A stretch of 64,000 nt of DNA, taken from contig NZ_SMAJ01000016.1 of the NCBI RefSeq assembly GCF_004346225.1, positions 41,935 to 105,934 of the forward strand, written 5' to 3'. Within the stretch, counting starts at the first letter, position 1, and every line of letters begins with the position of its first letter. The stretch is from Paralcaligenes ureilyticus. GTDB taxonomy: Bacteria; Pseudomonadota; Gammaproteobacteria; Burkholderiales; Burkholderiaceae_B. The position numbers and the translations under genes were made by a program. This document shows, in pieces, positions 54,003 to 63,232 of the stretch. The notes under the pieces were generated by a model, which ran no database searches, was not told where the DNA came from, and saw nothing but the letters and a program-made list of their open reading frames with translations.

Positions 54003-54227
54003 ATGAAGACCTCATACACCCTCGCAGAACTGGAATCGGCCATCAATTATTGGCGCGCCCGCTCGCCTTCGGCCGGTGAAGAACTCTCCTTGTGCCCTGA
54101 GGCTTCGGCCTTGGCCGAACCGTATGCCCTGATGATTTTCAATGCGCAGCGGGAAGTGGCCAGCGATGCGCTGGATGCGGCGGCTAGAGGTGCGTTGGCG
54201 GTGTGGGAAGAACGCGAGGGTGCATAG
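54003..54227 (+). CDS. DUF3717-domain protein (74 aa)
   Basis: A small soluble protein matching the DUF3717 pattern of Burkholderiales: YTLAELESAINYWRARSPSA at the N-terminus, then LCPEASALAEPYALMIF and a helical tail. The function is unknown. It lies divergent from the phaM-like gene and is followed by a REP pair. Confidence 0.8.
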   Translation: MKTSYTLAELESAINYWRARSPSAGEELSLCPEASALAEPYALMIFNAQREVASDALDAAARGALAVWEEREGA

Positions 54228-54256
54228 CGGTGAGGGTTGGGTGGTGCGACGGGTGA

Positions 54257-54327
54257 TGGCACCCACAAGGGGTGCCGCTACATTAGCTGCCGTCACGTTT
54301 TTGTAGTGGCAGCCCTTGTGGCTGCCA
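54257..54327. repeat. Second REP pair
   Basis: Inverse copy at 54257-54281 (identical to 48609-48633) and a diverged copy at 54303-54327 with compensating changes in the stem (GTAGTGGCAGCC-cttgt-GGCTGCCA). The paired changes show that the stem, not the sequence, is conserved. It lies between DUF3717 and the Nudix gene. Confidence 0.75.
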
Positions 54328-54354
54328 AAATCGCCAACAATCAAAACGGTATAT

Positions 54355-55173
54355 CTACAAACCGCGCCGACGCAAACCATCCAGAATAACCAGCTCGGCT
54401 TCCAGTGTGAACTCGCCGGCCTGGATCATGGACCAGACTTCGGCCACGGGCACATTGCGGATTTCACTGACTTCGCCATCCTGGTTGGCCGGGCGAACGG
54501 ATTCGGCCAGCACGCATTCGCTGGCCAGCAAATCTTCGACCTGATAGCCTTCGGGCAAGCGCCGATGCATGCGTAAGATCATGCGCAAAGGATCGCGGCC
54601 CTCGAGCGCGGCCGGCGCCAGGCCCGCCTCCTCGTTGCTCTCGCGCAACAACGATGCATCCAGGCTTTCAGCCGCGCCCACAAGCCCTCCCACCAGCGTA
54701 TCCCACATGCCGGGATCGGTGCTTTTGTTGAGCGCGCGACGCGCGATCCAGAGATTCCCGGTGGGCGTCCAGGCGTTCAGATGCACGGCTCGCGTCAACA
54801 AACCCAAAGGCCGCATCGCCGCACGCTCAATCACAGACAGCGTACGTCCTTCGCCCACGACGTCGATCAGTTCGTTGCGCCAGCCGCGCAGGCAATTGGC
54901 ATCGCGCAAGGTCTGTGCGATGCGCTCCAAAACGGCTTTGAGCGTAATGCGCTGCGATGCCGCCGCGGTAACATGAACGGCTTCGGCTTCCACATGCACA
55001 CCGGGCAGTCCATCGACGACGCGCGTCGCTTTGGCGGTGACCCATCCCGACACGCGCCCCGATACGGTAAGCGGCCGCGAGCCTTTAGGCGGCAATTGCT
55101 GAACCAGGCGTCCAAGCTGTTGATAGCGCAGGTTAATCGCCGACGTGAGCGATCCAGGGTCTAAGTCATTCAT
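54355..55173 (-). CDS. Nudix hydrolase with DUF4743-type N-terminal domain
   Basis: About 272 residues from MNDLDPGS at 55173; the open frame reaches 58 codons further upstream without family similarity. The Nudix box is complete: GGLVGAAESLDASLLRESNEEAGL (about 160-183), with the metal-binding REsnEE. The N-terminal half matches the DUF4743 domain of thiamin-pyrophosphokinase-related Nudix proteins. It probably hydrolyses a nucleoside-diphosphate derivative; the substrate is unknown. Confidence 0.85.
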   Translation of the reverse strand: MNDLDPGSLTSAINLRYQQLGRLVQQLPPKGSRPLTVSGRVSGWVTAKATRVVDGLPGVHVEAEAVHVTAAASQRITLKAVLERIAQTLRDANCLRGWRNELIDVVGEGRTLSVIERAAMRPLGLLTRAVHLNAWTPTGNLWIARRALNKSTDPGMWDTLVGGLVGAAESLDASLLRESNEEAGLAPAALEGRDPLRMILRMHRRLPEGYQVEDLLASECVLAESVRPANQDGEVSEIRNVPVAEVWSMIQAGEFTLEAELVILDGLRRRGL

Positions 55174-55275
55174 GCAATAATTGTAGTGTATGCCCGCGGT
55201 CCTTCGTCCAACCGACATGGAATTGAAATGCGCACGCCAAGCCGGCGCTACGCACGATCTTCCCAGGTTCGCTAT

Positions 55276-55281
55276 AATTCT
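55276..55281 (+). promoter_or_regulatory. Possible -10 box upstream of the cytochrome oxidase operon
   Basis: TATAAT lies 142 bases before ctaC in the 250-base region between the divergent Nudix gene and ctaC. No clear -35 box is seen at the right distance, so this is only a candidate. Confidence 0.3.
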
Positions 55282-55422
55282 GCGGTCTTTAAGTAATTCG
55301 AGCAGGTAGTTAAGGCGCACGATTTTTCGAGCCTGCCATCCAATCATTATTATGTGTTTTCACAAACATTGGACCGACGCACGTCAAATGTTAGCGAAGA
55401 CACGCCGTATTACGAGGTCAGC

Positions 55423-56583
55423 ATGAAGAAGTTGAGAGGGTTACTGGGTACTGGCGCAATGCTGCTGGCAAGCATTGCAAGCGCTCAAGTGAAAGATATG
55501 CCCGGCGGCCCAAAGGTCAATCAGCTCAACCTCCACGAGGGGGTGTCGCAAATCGCATACGATGTTGTCTGGCTGCACTGGATGATGCTCATCATCTGTA
55601 CGATCATTTTCATCGGCGTGTTCGGGACGATGACCTACTCCATCATCATGCACCGCAAATCGCGCGGCGTGGTGGCGGCCAAATTCCACGAAAACACGGC
55701 GATCGAAATCGCCTGGACCATCATCCCCTTTCTCATCGTCATCGGCATGGCGCTCCCGGCGACCCGTACCGTTGTGGCCATGAAAGACACCTCCAGCGCC
55801 GATCTGACCGTCAAGGTCACCGGCTATCAATGGCAATGGGGCTATGAGTACATGGACGGCGCGGCAACCGGCGTGCAATTCCTCTCGCACCTGTCCACTC
55901 CACGTGAGCAAATCGAGGGCAAAGCGCCCAAAGACCAGTTTTACCTGATGGAAGTCGACAAGCCAATGGTCGTGCCGGTCAACAAGAAAGTACGTGTGGT
56001 ACTGACTGCCGCCGACGTGGTTCACTCCTGGGCCGTGCCCGACTTTGGAGTCAAGCAGGACGCCATCCCCGGGTTCCTGCGCGACGCCTGGTTCCGTGCT
56101 GAAAAGGTCGGCAGCTATCGCGGGCAGTGCTCGGAACTGTGCGGCAAGGATCACGCGTTCATGCCCATCGTGGTTAAAGTCGTATCGCAGGCCGACTACG
56201 ACAAGTGGGCGGCTGATCAGAAAAAAGCCCTGGCCAGTGCGGCCGAGGATCCAAACAAAAAATGGACTAAAGACGAGCTGTTCGCGCGCGGCGAAAAAGT
56301 GTTTGGCGCCAACTGCGTAGCCTGTCACCAGGCCACCGGCAAGGGCATCCCCGGCACCTTCCCGGCGCTCGACGGCGACACCAAATTCGTGCTGGCTCCC
56401 ATGAAAGGGCAAATACTGACCGTACTGAACGGCCACCCCGGCACAGCCATGGCCGCGTGGCGCAACCAGTTGAGCGACACTGACATCGCCTCGGCCATTA
56501 CCTATACCCGCAATGCCTGGGGCAATGCAGGAAAAGGTCCGGACCCGGTAGTCCAGCCATCCGACGTCAAGGCTTTGCGCTAA
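55423..56583 (+). CDS. ctaC: Cytochrome c oxidase subunit II with fused cytochrome c domain (caa3 type)
   Basis: About 386 residues from MKKLRGLLGTG at 55423 (GAGG upstream); a longer frame from 55354 adds 23 unlikely residues. A signal peptide (about 1-22), two membrane helices, and the CuA domain follow; the CuA ligands are in VVHSWAVP and CSELCGKDHAFM. The C-terminal 100 residues form a cytochrome c domain with CVACH, as in caa3 oxidases. It receives electrons and passes them to subunit I. First gene of the oxidase operon. Confidence 0.95.
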   Translation: MKKLRGLLGTGAMLLASIASAQVKDMPGGPKVNQLNLHEGVSQIAYDVVWLHWMMLIICTIIFIGVFGTMTYSIIMHRKSRGVVAAKFHENTAIEIAWTIIPFLIVIGMALPATRTVVAMKDTSSADLTVKVTGYQWQWGYEYMDGAATGVQFLSHLSTPREQIEGKAPKDQFYLMEVDKPMVVPVNKKVRVVLTAADVVHSWAVPDFGVKQDAIPGFLRDAWFRAEKVGSYRGQCSELCGKDHAFMPIVVKVVSQADYDKWAADQKKALASAAEDPNKKWTKDELFARGEKVFGANCVACHQATGKGIPGTFPALDGDTKFVLAPMKGQILTVLNGHPGTAMAAWRNQLSDTDIASAITYTRNAWGNAGKGPDPVVQPSDVKALR

Positions 56584-56672
56584 GCTATCGGCTGGCCGCA
56601 TAACATAATTCGCACGTTTATTGCCGGGGCCGCCTCGATACGGCGCCCCGGTTCAGCAGGAAGGAGTCCACC

Positions 56673-58277
56673 ATGAGCAGCGTTACTGCCGATCACATCC
56701 CAGCCAGTCACGGTCACGAAGACCATGGCCATGCGGCCATCCCTCACGGCTGGCGGCGCTGGTTGTTCGCCACCAACCACAAAGACATCGGGACCATGTA
56801 CCTGATCTTTGCCTTTACCATGCTGCTCGAAGGCGGCACGCTGGCCCTGCTGCTGCGTACCGAGCTGTTCGAACCGGGCCTGCAGTTTTTCGAACCGCAG
56901 CTCTTCAATCAGTTCACCTCCATGCACGGCCTGATCATGATTTTCGGGGCGATCATGCCGGCTTTCGTGGGCTTTGCCAACTGGATGGTGCCGCTGCAGA
57001 TCGGCGCCTCCGACATGGCGTTCGCCCGCATGAACAACTTCAGCTTCTGGCTTTTGCCCGTAGCGGCCACCCTGCTGACGGCATCGTTCTTCGCTCCTGG
57101 CGGCGCCAACGCAGCCGGATGGACCATGTACGCACCGCTGTCCGAACAAATGGGCCCGGGCATGGACTTCACGATTTTTGCGGTTCACCTGATGGGCGCT
57201 TCATCCATCATGGGCGCGATCAACATCATCGTTACCATCCTGAACATGCGCGCACCCGGCATGACGTTGATGAAAATGCCGCTGTTCTGCTGGACCTGGC
57301 TGATCACCGCCTACCTGTTGCTGGCTGTCATGCCGGTTCTGGCCGCCGCGGTAACCATGCTGCTGACCGACCGCCACTTCGGCACCACCTTCTTTAATGC
57401 AGCGGGCGGGGGCGACCCGGTTCTGTACCAGCACGTATTCTGGTTCTTCGGGCACCCCGAGGTCTACATCATGATTTTGCCGGCCTTCGGCATCGTCTCC
57501 GAAGTCGTGCCGGCCTTTGCCCGCAAAAGACTGTTCGGCTATTCATCCATGGTGTACGCCACGGCCTCGATCGCCATCCTGTCGTTCCTGGTCTGGGCGC
57601 ACCACATGTTCACCACCGGCATGCCCGTCACGGCGCAGCTGTACTTCATGTACGCCACCATGCTGATCTCGATCCCGACCGGCGTTAAGGTGTTCAACTG
57701 GGTGGCTACCATGTGGCGCGGCTCGATGACATTCGAAAGCCCCATGCTGTTTGCCATCGGTTTTATTTTCGTGTTTACCATCGGCGGCTTCACCGGCCTG
57801 ATCCTGGCCATTGCGCCGATCGACGTCCAGGTGCAGGACACCTACTATGTTGTGGCGCACTTCCACTATGTGCTGGTGGCAGGGTCGCTGTTTGCCATGT
57901 TTGCCGGCGCTTACTACTGGCTGCCCAAATGGACCGGCCGCATGTACGACGAACGCCTGGGCAAATGGCACTTCTGGTCGACCATGATCTCGTTTAACGT
58001 CACGTTCTTCCCCATGCACTTTCTGGGCCTGGCCGGAATGCCGCGTCGTTACGCCGACTACCCGGCGCAGTTCACCGACTTCCACCAAATTGCCACCATC
58101 GGTGCATTCTGGTTCGGCCTGTCGCAGCTGATTTTCCTGTACGTAGCGCTTAAAGCCTTCTCCGGACGCGGTGAAATCGCCCCCGCCAAGCCATGGGAAG
58201 GCGCCACGGCGCTGGAATGGACGGTGCCTTCACCCGCGCCCTACCATACGTTCGTAACCCCCCCAGTCATCAATTAA
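56673..58277 (+). CDS. ctaD: Cytochrome c oxidase subunit I
   Basis: A 534-residue heme-copper oxidase core subunit with 12 membrane helices. Ligand motifs are visible: the low-spin heme His in TSMHGLIM, the CuB His and cross-linked Tyr in FFGHPEVYIMILP, the two CuB His in VWAHHMFT, and the heme a/a3 His in VVAHFHYVLV. It reduces oxygen to water and pumps protons. An AGGAAGGAG Shine-Dalgarno precedes the start. Confidence 0.97.
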   Translation: MSSVTADHIPASHGHEDHGHAAIPHGWRRWLFATNHKDIGTMYLIFAFTMLLEGGTLALLLRTELFEPGLQFFEPQLFNQFTSMHGLIMIFGAIMPAFVGFANWMVPLQIGASDMAFARMNNFSFWLLPVAATLLTASFFAPGGANAAGWTMYAPLSEQMGPGMDFTIFAVHLMGASSIMGAINIIVTILNMRAPGMTLMKMPLFCWTWLITAYLLLAVMPVLAAAVTMLLTDRHFGTTFFNAAGGGDPVLYQHVFWFFGHPEVYIMILPAFGIVSEVVPAFARKRLFGYSSMVYATASIAILSFLVWAHHMFTTGMPVTAQLYFMYATMLISIPTGVKVFNWVATMWRGSMTFESPMLFAIGFIFVFTIGGFTGLILAIAPIDVQVQDTYYVVAHFHYVLVAGSLFAMFAGAYYWLPKWTGRMYDERLGKWHFWSTMISFNVTFFPMHFLGLAGMPRRYADYPAQFTDFHQIATIGAFWFGLSQLIFLYVALKAFSGRGEIAPAKPWEGATALEWTVPSPAPYHTFVTPPVIN

Positions 58278-58278
58278 T

Positions 58279-58398
58279 ATGATCATGACTCCGGAACAAC
58301 GCCGCCGCAACCGCATTACCGGCCTGGCATTGGGCATCATTGCAATCGCAATCTTCGCCTGGTGCTTCTGGCGCGGCGGCCTCATGATGATGAGCTAA
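58279..58398 (+). CDS. Cytochrome oxidase small assembly protein (39 aa)
   Basis: A single-helix protein: basic N-terminus MIMTPEQRRRNR, hydrophobic stretch ITGLALGIIAIAIFAWCFW, and a Met-rich end. Such a small gene sits between ctaD and ctaG in Burkholderiales and is annotated as an oxidase assembly protein. It may start at 58285 instead. Here ctaG does not follow it. Confidence 0.75.
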   Translation: MIMTPEQRRRNRITGLALGIIAIAIFAWCFWRGGLMMMS

Positions 58399-58406
58399 GC
58401 CCCACT

Positions 58407-58631
58407 ATGACCGACGATATCCGCGAACTCTCGCAGCGCAAGCTGAATTTCTTCCAGACACTGAAGGCCGTGTCGTGGGCGTTTTTCGGCGTGCGCAAAG
58501 GCAAGGATTACAGGCAGGATATCGCCACGCTTAATCCGGTTCATCTCATTATTGCCGGCGCACTTGCAACCGTCGTGTTCGTCGGGGTGTTGATTTTCCT
58601 CGCCCGATGGGCGGTATTGAGCGCGCTCTAA
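58407..58631 (+). CDS. DUF2970-domain membrane protein (74 aa)
   Basis: Starts at MTDDIRELSQRK (58407), 8 bases after the small assembly gene. The soluble half contains LKAVSWAFFGVRKGKDYRQD, the DUF2970 signature, and the C-terminal helix is a membrane anchor (LIIAGALATVVFVGVLIFLA). It is always linked to cox operons in this order; the role is unknown. Confidence 0.85.
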   Translation: MTDDIRELSQRKLNFFQTLKAVSWAFFGVRKGKDYRQDIATLNPVHLIIAGALATVVFVGVLIFLARWAVLSAL

Positions 58632-58669
58632 CACTTTTCAGTTTTGACTATTCGCATCAGGAGAACACC

Positions 58670-59548
58670 ATGAGTGCAAGTCACTCGGCTAACAATGCGG
58701 CGGTGGCGCCCTATTACTACGTACCTGCAGACTCCGCCCACCCTGTAAGGGCAGCGGTCAGCCTGTTTTTAGTAATGCTGGGCGCGGCCCTCTGGATCAA
58801 TAGCTACCAAACCGGCTTCTGGATATTTCTGGTTGGCATACTTAGCCTGTTCTTCGTGCTGTTCCACTGGTTTGGCGATGCCATCGGTGAATCCGAAGGC
58901 GGCATCAACAGCCAGCGCGTCGATCACTCCTACCGCTGGAGCATGGCCTGGTTCATTTTTTCCGAGATCATGTTCTTTGCCGCGTTCTTCGGCTCATTGT
59001 GGTACACCCGCGAGGTCACTACGCCGTGGCTAAGCAACCTCGACCACCAGACCCTGCTGTGGCCCCATTTCACCGGCACGTGGCCCAACTTCGGACCGGC
59101 CGGCACCATTACCCCGTTCGAATCGGTAGGCCCTTTCTGGCTGCCCACCATCAATACGGCCTTGCTGCTGACCTCGGGCCTGACCCTGACGATTGCCCAC
59201 CACGCCTTGCGCGCCAGCCATCGCGGCAAAGCCATATTCTGGATGATCCTGACCGTTGCCCTGGGGTTCTCGTTCGTGGCCTGCCAGGCTTATGAGTACC
59301 ACCATGCCTATACGGAGCTTCACCTGCGCTTCGACTCGGGCGCGTTCGGTTCGCTGTTCTACATGCTGACGGGCTTTCACGGCTTTCACGTGATCCTGGG
59401 CGCCACCATGCTGACGGTCATTACCCTGCGACTGATCAAAGGCCACTTTACGGCCGATCATCACTTCGGCTTCGAAGGCGCAGCCTGGTACTGGCACTTT
59501 GTTGACGTGGTATGGCTGGGCTTGTACCTGTTCGTTTACTGGTTCTAA
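58670..59548 (+). CDS. ctaE: Cytochrome c oxidase subunit III
   Basis: A 292-residue protein from MSASHSANN at 58670 (AGGAG upstream), with seven membrane helices. Family blocks include WSMAWFIFSEIMFFAAFFGSLWYTR, HHALRASHRGKA, FHGFHVILGATML and the C-terminal WYWHFVDVVWLGLYLFVYW. It supports proton uptake and stability of the oxidase core. A strong terminator follows. Confidence 0.96.
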   Translation: MSASHSANNAAVAPYYYVPADSAHPVRAAVSLFLVMLGAALWINSYQTGFWIFLVGILSLFFVLFHWFGDAIGESEGGINSQRVDHSYRWSMAWFIFSEIMFFAAFFGSLWYTREVTTPWLSNLDHQTLLWPHFTGTWPNFGPAGTITPFESVGPFWLPTINTALLLTSGLTLTIAHHALRASHRGKAIFWMILTVALGFSFVACQAYEYHHAYTELHLRFDSGAFGSLFYMLTGFHGFHVILGATMLTVITLRLIKGHFTADHHFGFEGAAWYWHFVDVVWLGLYLFVYWF

Positions 59549-59576
59549 ACCGGTTGCGGCCTGAAATCAACGTAAA

Positions 59577-59600
59577 GGGCCGGCTTTGCCGGCCTTTTTT
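59577..59600 (+). terminator. Rho-independent terminator after subunit III
   Basis: GGGCCGGC-TTT-GCCGGCC followed by six T. It closes the ctaC-ctaE unit. Read on the minus strand it can also end the DUF2909 gene, whose stop lies 14 bases away. Confidence 0.88.
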
Positions 59601-59613
59601 CTGAATCGGCCTT

Positions 59614-59820
59614 TCATCGCGGATTGATCCCCGTGCTTTGTATCCAGCCCATGTAGTGGGCAAAAAGCACAAACAGAAACAAGGCGATCGACAGCCCAAC
59701 CCGCAAAGTCAGGGCATTAACGGTTTTGTTCGTGCCGCCCTTGTCACGCATCAGATAGAACAGGGCCGAGGCCATACTCCCCACGATACCCAGAAAAGCC
59801 AGGATTACTACGATACGCAT
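59614..59820 (-). CDS. Twin-transmembrane DUF2909 protein (68 aa)
   Basis: Starts at 59820 with GGAGG before the ATG; the open frame extends far upstream through SURF1 but this ribosome-binding site decides the start. Two membrane helices (VILAFLGIVGSMASALFYLM and VGLSIALFLFVLFAHYMGWI) flank a short loop with RDKGGTNKTVNALTLRV. DUF2909 proteins occur next to surf1 in Burkholderiales on the opposite strand, as here. The role is unknown. Confidence 0.85.
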   Translation of the reverse strand: MRIVVILAFLGIVGSMASALFYLMRDKGGTNKTVNALTLRVGLSIALFLFVLFAHYMGWIQSTGINPR

Positions 59821-59854
59821 TGCCGCCTCCGGTAAAGCTGGAATTATTGCAGAT

Positions 59855-60649
59855 ATGGCCCATTCACACGCCAATCCCCGTACCCTCGCCACCCTGATTT
59901 TGCTGGGTGCGATGGTTATCGTTTTCGTACTGGCAGGCAACTGGCAACTGCGGCGCGCGGCCCAGCGCCACGCCACAAGTGAAGCTATCGACAGCGGCCG
60001 CAGCCTCGCTCCCTTGCATCTTAGCGCCAAATCGCCCAGCAGCGAATTCACGAACTGGCGGCCGGTAACAGCCGGCGGCATCTGGCGCAATGACCTGACC
60101 GTCTTGCTGGAAAACCGCAGCTTCAAAGGCCGCACCGGGTATTGGGTGGCCACGCCGCTGCTGCTCGATGGCAGCCCGGACACCGCGGTGGTAGTGCTGC
60201 GCGGCTGGGTGCCACGGCCGCTGGGCCCGGGCGAAAAGCTCGCGCCCATCCCCAGCCCGCAGGGTCTCCAAACCCTGAGCGGGCAGTTGATAAACCGCGT
60301 GCCGCGCCTGTTCGAACTGTGGTCCATCGAACACAGCACAGCGGGCAAGCTGCCCGCGCAGCTGCCTTTGGCCGATCACACCCTGCCCCATGTGCAAAAC
60401 CTGGACCTGAAGGCTTACGCCCAGGCCAGTGGTTTAACATTGCTTTCGACCATCGTCGAGCAAACCTCGGACAGCCCGGATGGATTCGGGCGCGAGTGGC
60501 CTCATGCATCGCTTAACGCCAGCGAAAATATCGGCTACGCGATGCAATGGTTTACTTTCGCCGCCATCGCCGCCATCGCGTGGCTGGTGACCGCCATGAA
60601 CGCCTTGCGGCGCAAACGCGCAAGCCGCCCGCCCCCCGCTCAAGCGTGA
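59855..60649 (+). CDS. SURF1-family cytochrome oxidase assembly protein
   Basis: A 264-residue protein with one membrane helix near each end (LATLILLGAMVIVFVLAG and WFTFAAIAAIAWLVTAM) and a periplasmic domain between them, the SURF1 layout. Motifs such as NWRPVTAGGIW and LLENRSFKGRTGYWVATPL are typical. SURF1 helps insert heme a into subunit I. Confidence 0.93.
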   Translation: MAHSHANPRTLATLILLGAMVIVFVLAGNWQLRRAAQRHATSEAIDSGRSLAPLHLSAKSPSSEFTNWRPVTAGGIWRNDLTVLLENRSFKGRTGYWVATPLLLDGSPDTAVVVLRGWVPRPLGPGEKLAPIPSPQGLQTLSGQLINRVPRLFELWSIEHSTAGKLPAQLPLADHTLPHVQNLDLKAYAQASGLTLLSTIVEQTSDSPDGFGREWPHASLNASENIGYAMQWFTFAAIAAIAWLVTAMNALRRKRASRPPPAQA

Positions 60650-60678
60650 ACCCGCTGCATAACCCATAAGGAATCCAC

Positions 60679-61323
60679 GTGCCCAGTATCGACCCGTCCC
60701 TGCCACCCAAGCCGCCCAAGCCTCGCTCGATCGCCCCCCTGATCGCCATTGTGCTGATTTGCCTGGCCCCCGTGGTTCTGGCCTTCCTCGCCTACTATGT
60801 GCCCGCTCTGGGCCTGCGTCCCGATGGCCAAAGCAACTACGGCACACTGATCGAACCGCAACGCCCGATACCGGCGGCCAGCGCCCTGGCGCTCACCACG
60901 GCCGACGGCCAGCCGTTCGACCTGCATAGCCTGCACGGCAAATGGATACTGGTCAGCGCAGACCAGGGTGCCTGCCCCGAGTCCTGCGTGAAAAAACTGT
61001 TTATCCTGCGCAATTCGCACGCCAGCCAAGGCAAGGAAGTCGAGCGCCTGACGCGCGTGTGGTTCGTGACCGATAACGCGCCGATACCAGCCCAGGTACT
61101 CGCGGCTTACAAAGGCACGATCATCGTTCATGCCGACCCCAAGCAGCTGGCCGCCTACCTGACGCCCGGCGCCGCCGCGGCAGACGCCGAATCGGCCTTG
61201 GAAAAGCCCATGTGGATCATCGATCCGCTGGGCAACCTGATGATGCAATACCCAGAGCAGGCCGATCCGCTCAAGGTGCGCGACGACATCAAAAAACTGC
61301 TTGCGCGCTCAAGCATCGGCTAA
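60679..61323 (+). CDS. Membrane-anchored SCO/thioredoxin-like protein of the cox cluster
   Basis: A 214-residue protein starting with GTG at 60679 after AAGGAA. An N-terminal proline-rich cytoplasmic tip is followed by one membrane helix (APLIAIVLICLAPVVLAFLAYYV) and a periplasmic thioredoxin-like domain with Cys99-x3-Cys103 (GACPESC), the SCO copper-binding spacing. The distal His that completes the SCO copper site is not seen near the WIIDPLG strand, so it may act as a thiol reductase instead. Such genes are often mislabelled oxidase subunit I. Confidence 0.78.
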   Translation: MPSIDPSLPPKPPKPRSIAPLIAIVLICLAPVVLAFLAYYVPALGLRPDGQSNYGTLIEPQRPIPAASALALTTADGQPFDLHSLHGKWILVSADQGACPESCVKKLFILRNSHASQGKEVERLTRVWFVTDNAPIPAQVLAAYKGTIIVHADPKQLAAYLTPGAAAADAESALEKPMWIIDPLGNLMMQYPEQADPLKVRDDIKKLLARSSIG

Positions 61324-61329
61324 ACGATC

Positions 61330-62343
61330 ATGATCGACCGCATCCACGCCCGCTACCGCAAGCTGGTCTTCATGACCTGGTTTCTGACCCTCGACCTGAT
61401 CATGTTCGGCGCCTTCGTGCGCCTGACCGATTCGGGGCTGGGCTGCCCGGACTGGCCGGGCTGTTACGGGAAAATCACGCCCCTGGCGGCCAGCGGCCAT
61501 ATCGAAAAGGCGCTGGCCGCCATGCCCTACGGCGCGGTCAGTTTTTCCAAGGCCTGGATCGAAATGGTTCATCGCTACGCCGGCTCGATCCTGGGCATGA
61601 TGATTATCGCCATCGTCTACCTGGCCTGGCGCTATCGCGCCCGGCTGGGCCATACGCCGCGCCTGGCCATCGTCGCCTTTTTCGCCGTTTGCCTGCAAGG
61701 CGCCTTTGGCGCCTGGACGGTTACGCACAGACTCATGCCCGTAGTCGTTACCGGCCATCTATTGGGCGGAATGACACTGCTTGCCATCATGACCTGGCTG
61801 GCGGCGCGCGAGCGCAGCCACCTTCCGGTTGCTGCGGCGGCACGCACCTGGCGGCCCTGGATGGCGTTCGGATTCGCCCTGCTGTTGACGCAAATCGCCC
61901 TGGGCGGCTGGGTCAGCACCAACTATGCGGCGCTCGCCTGCATGGATTTTCCCACTTGTCATGGCCAATGGCTGCCCACAATGGATTTCGGCGACGGCTA
62001 TTCACTGATCCGTGGCCTGGGCCTGCTTCCTTCGGGAGCCATGATTTCCCAATACGCCCTGACCGCCATACACTGGACGCATCGCAACTTTGCTTTCGTG
62101 GTGTTTGTCTATCTGGGCGTGCTGGGCTGGAAAATGCGCCGCGATCCGGGCTTGCGCGGCCCCGCCCAACTGCTGCTGGGCCTGCTGCTGGCGCAATTGT
62201 TTACGGGCCTGACCACCATCTTCTTCCAATGGCCGCTACTGATCGCCGTCATGCACAATGGCGGCGCCGCGGGCCTGGTGCTGGCCAGCGTCACACTGCT
62301 GGTGCGCCTTTCACGCGCCGGAGGGTCTAAAATACCGCTATGA
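61330..62343 (+). CDS. ctaA: Heme A synthase (COX15/CtaA)
   Basis: A 337-residue protein with eight membrane helices. Family signatures include [20 protein letters not shown] (about 31-50), [12 protein letters not shown] with an essential His, [12 protein letters not shown], and [12 protein letters not shown] near the end. It oxidises heme O to heme A for the oxidase. The stop overlaps the ctaB start. Confidence 0.95.
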   Translation: MIDRIHARYRKLVFMTWFLTLDLIMFGAFVRLTDSGLGCPDWPGCYGKITPLAASGHIEKALAAMPYGAVSFSKAWIEMVHRYAGSILGMMIIAIVYLAWRYRARLGHTPRLAIVAFFAVCLQGAFGAWTVTHRLMPVVVTGHLLGGMTLLAIMTWLAARERSHLPVAAAARTWRPWMAFGFALLLTQIALGGWVSTNYAALACMDFPTCHGQWLPTMDFGDGYSLIRGLGLLPSGAMISQYALTAIHWTHRNFAFVVFVYLGVLGWKMRRDPGLRGPAQLLLGLLLAQLFTGLTTIFFQWPLLIAVMHNGGAAGLVLASVTLLVRLSRAGGSKIPL

Positions 62344-63230
62344 CCTCCGCCACCGCCGCCCAACCCCATCTATTTCGCCAATACCTGGTGCTGACCAAGC
62401 CCAGGGTCACGCAGCTTGCCGTTTTTTGCGCCGTCATCGGCATGTTCCTGGCCACACCCGGCTTGCCGCCGCTCGTCAATGTGCTGGCCGGCACGCTGGG
62501 CATCTGGCTGCTGGCGGCGGCCGCGTTTGCCATCAACTGCCTGATCGAACGGGAAATCGACGCACGCATGCTGCGCACCGCCCGGCGGGCGACGGCGCGC
62601 GGCACGATTTCCAACCTGCAGGTCGTGTCCTTCTCGGGCCTGCTGGGCGGGCTGGGCATGATGGTGCTCTACACCTGGGTCAATCCCCTGACCATGTGGC
62701 TGACCTTCGCCACCTTCGTGGGCTACGCCATCATCTACACCATTATTCTCAAGCCTCTTACCCCGCAAAACATCGTCATCGGCGGCCTGTCGGGCGCGAT
62801 GCCGCCGCTTCTGGGTTGGGCGGCCGTCGCCAACGCAGCGCCGGCCGAAGCCTGGCTGCTGGTGCTGATCATCTTCATCTGGACTCCGCCGCACTTCTGG
62901 GCGCTGGCCTTGTATCGCAATAACGACTACATCAAGTCGGGGCTGCCCATGCTGCCCGTGACGCACGGCAAACAGTTCACCCGCCTGCACATATTGCTCT
63001 ACAGCTTTGCGCTTTTTGCCGCGTCGCTGATGCCCTTTGTCATCCGCATGAGCGGCGTGGCGTATCTGGCCGCGGCCATCGTCCTGAGCGGTATATTCAT
63101 TGCCTATGCCTGGCGTCTTTACAAGAACTATAGCGACGAACTGGCGCGCTCGCTGTTTCGCTACTCCATTTTGTACCTGGCATTGCTGTTCGCCGCCCTG
63201 TTGCTCGATCACTGGATTAATCTGCTCTAA
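62340..63230 (+). CDS. ctaB: Protoheme IX farnesyltransferase (COX10/CtaB)
   Basis: A 296-residue UbiA-family prenyltransferase with about nine helices. The motif [18 protein letters not shown] (about 71-88) corresponds to the N..D..D-like prenyl-diphosphate site, with [21 protein letters not shown] near 185. It makes heme O from heme B. The start overlaps ctaA by ATGA. Confidence 0.96.
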   Translation: MTSATAAQPHLFRQYLVLTKPRVTQLAVFCAVIGMFLATPGLPPLVNVLAGTLGIWLLAAAAFAINCLIEREIDARMLRTARRATARGTISNLQVVSFSGLLGGLGMMVLYTWVNPLTMWLTFATFVGYAIIYTIILKPLTPQNIVIGGLSGAMPPLLGWAAVANAAPAEAWLLVLIIFIWTPPHFWALALYRNNDYIKSGLPMLPVTHGKQFTRLHILLYSFALFAASLMPFVIRMSGVAYLAAAIVLSGIFIAYAWRLYKNYSDELARSLFRYSILYLALLFAALLLDHWINLL

Positions 63231-63232
63231 CC

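Noticed and set aside
48609..54327. CRISPR-like array from the repeated 25-base units
   Set aside because: The units are palindromic, in both orientations and irregularly spaced over kilobases; they fit REP elements.
55441..56601. 386-codon minus-strand frame opposite ctaC
   Set aside because: Shadow of subunit II; the codon positions follow ctaC.
61212..62330. 372-codon plus-strand frame overlapping ctaA
   Set aside because: Out-of-frame shadow of heme A synthase; Arg/Pro/His-rich with no motif.
62370..63212. 280-codon minus-strand frame opposite ctaB
   Set aside because: Antisense shadow of a clear farnesyltransferase gene.
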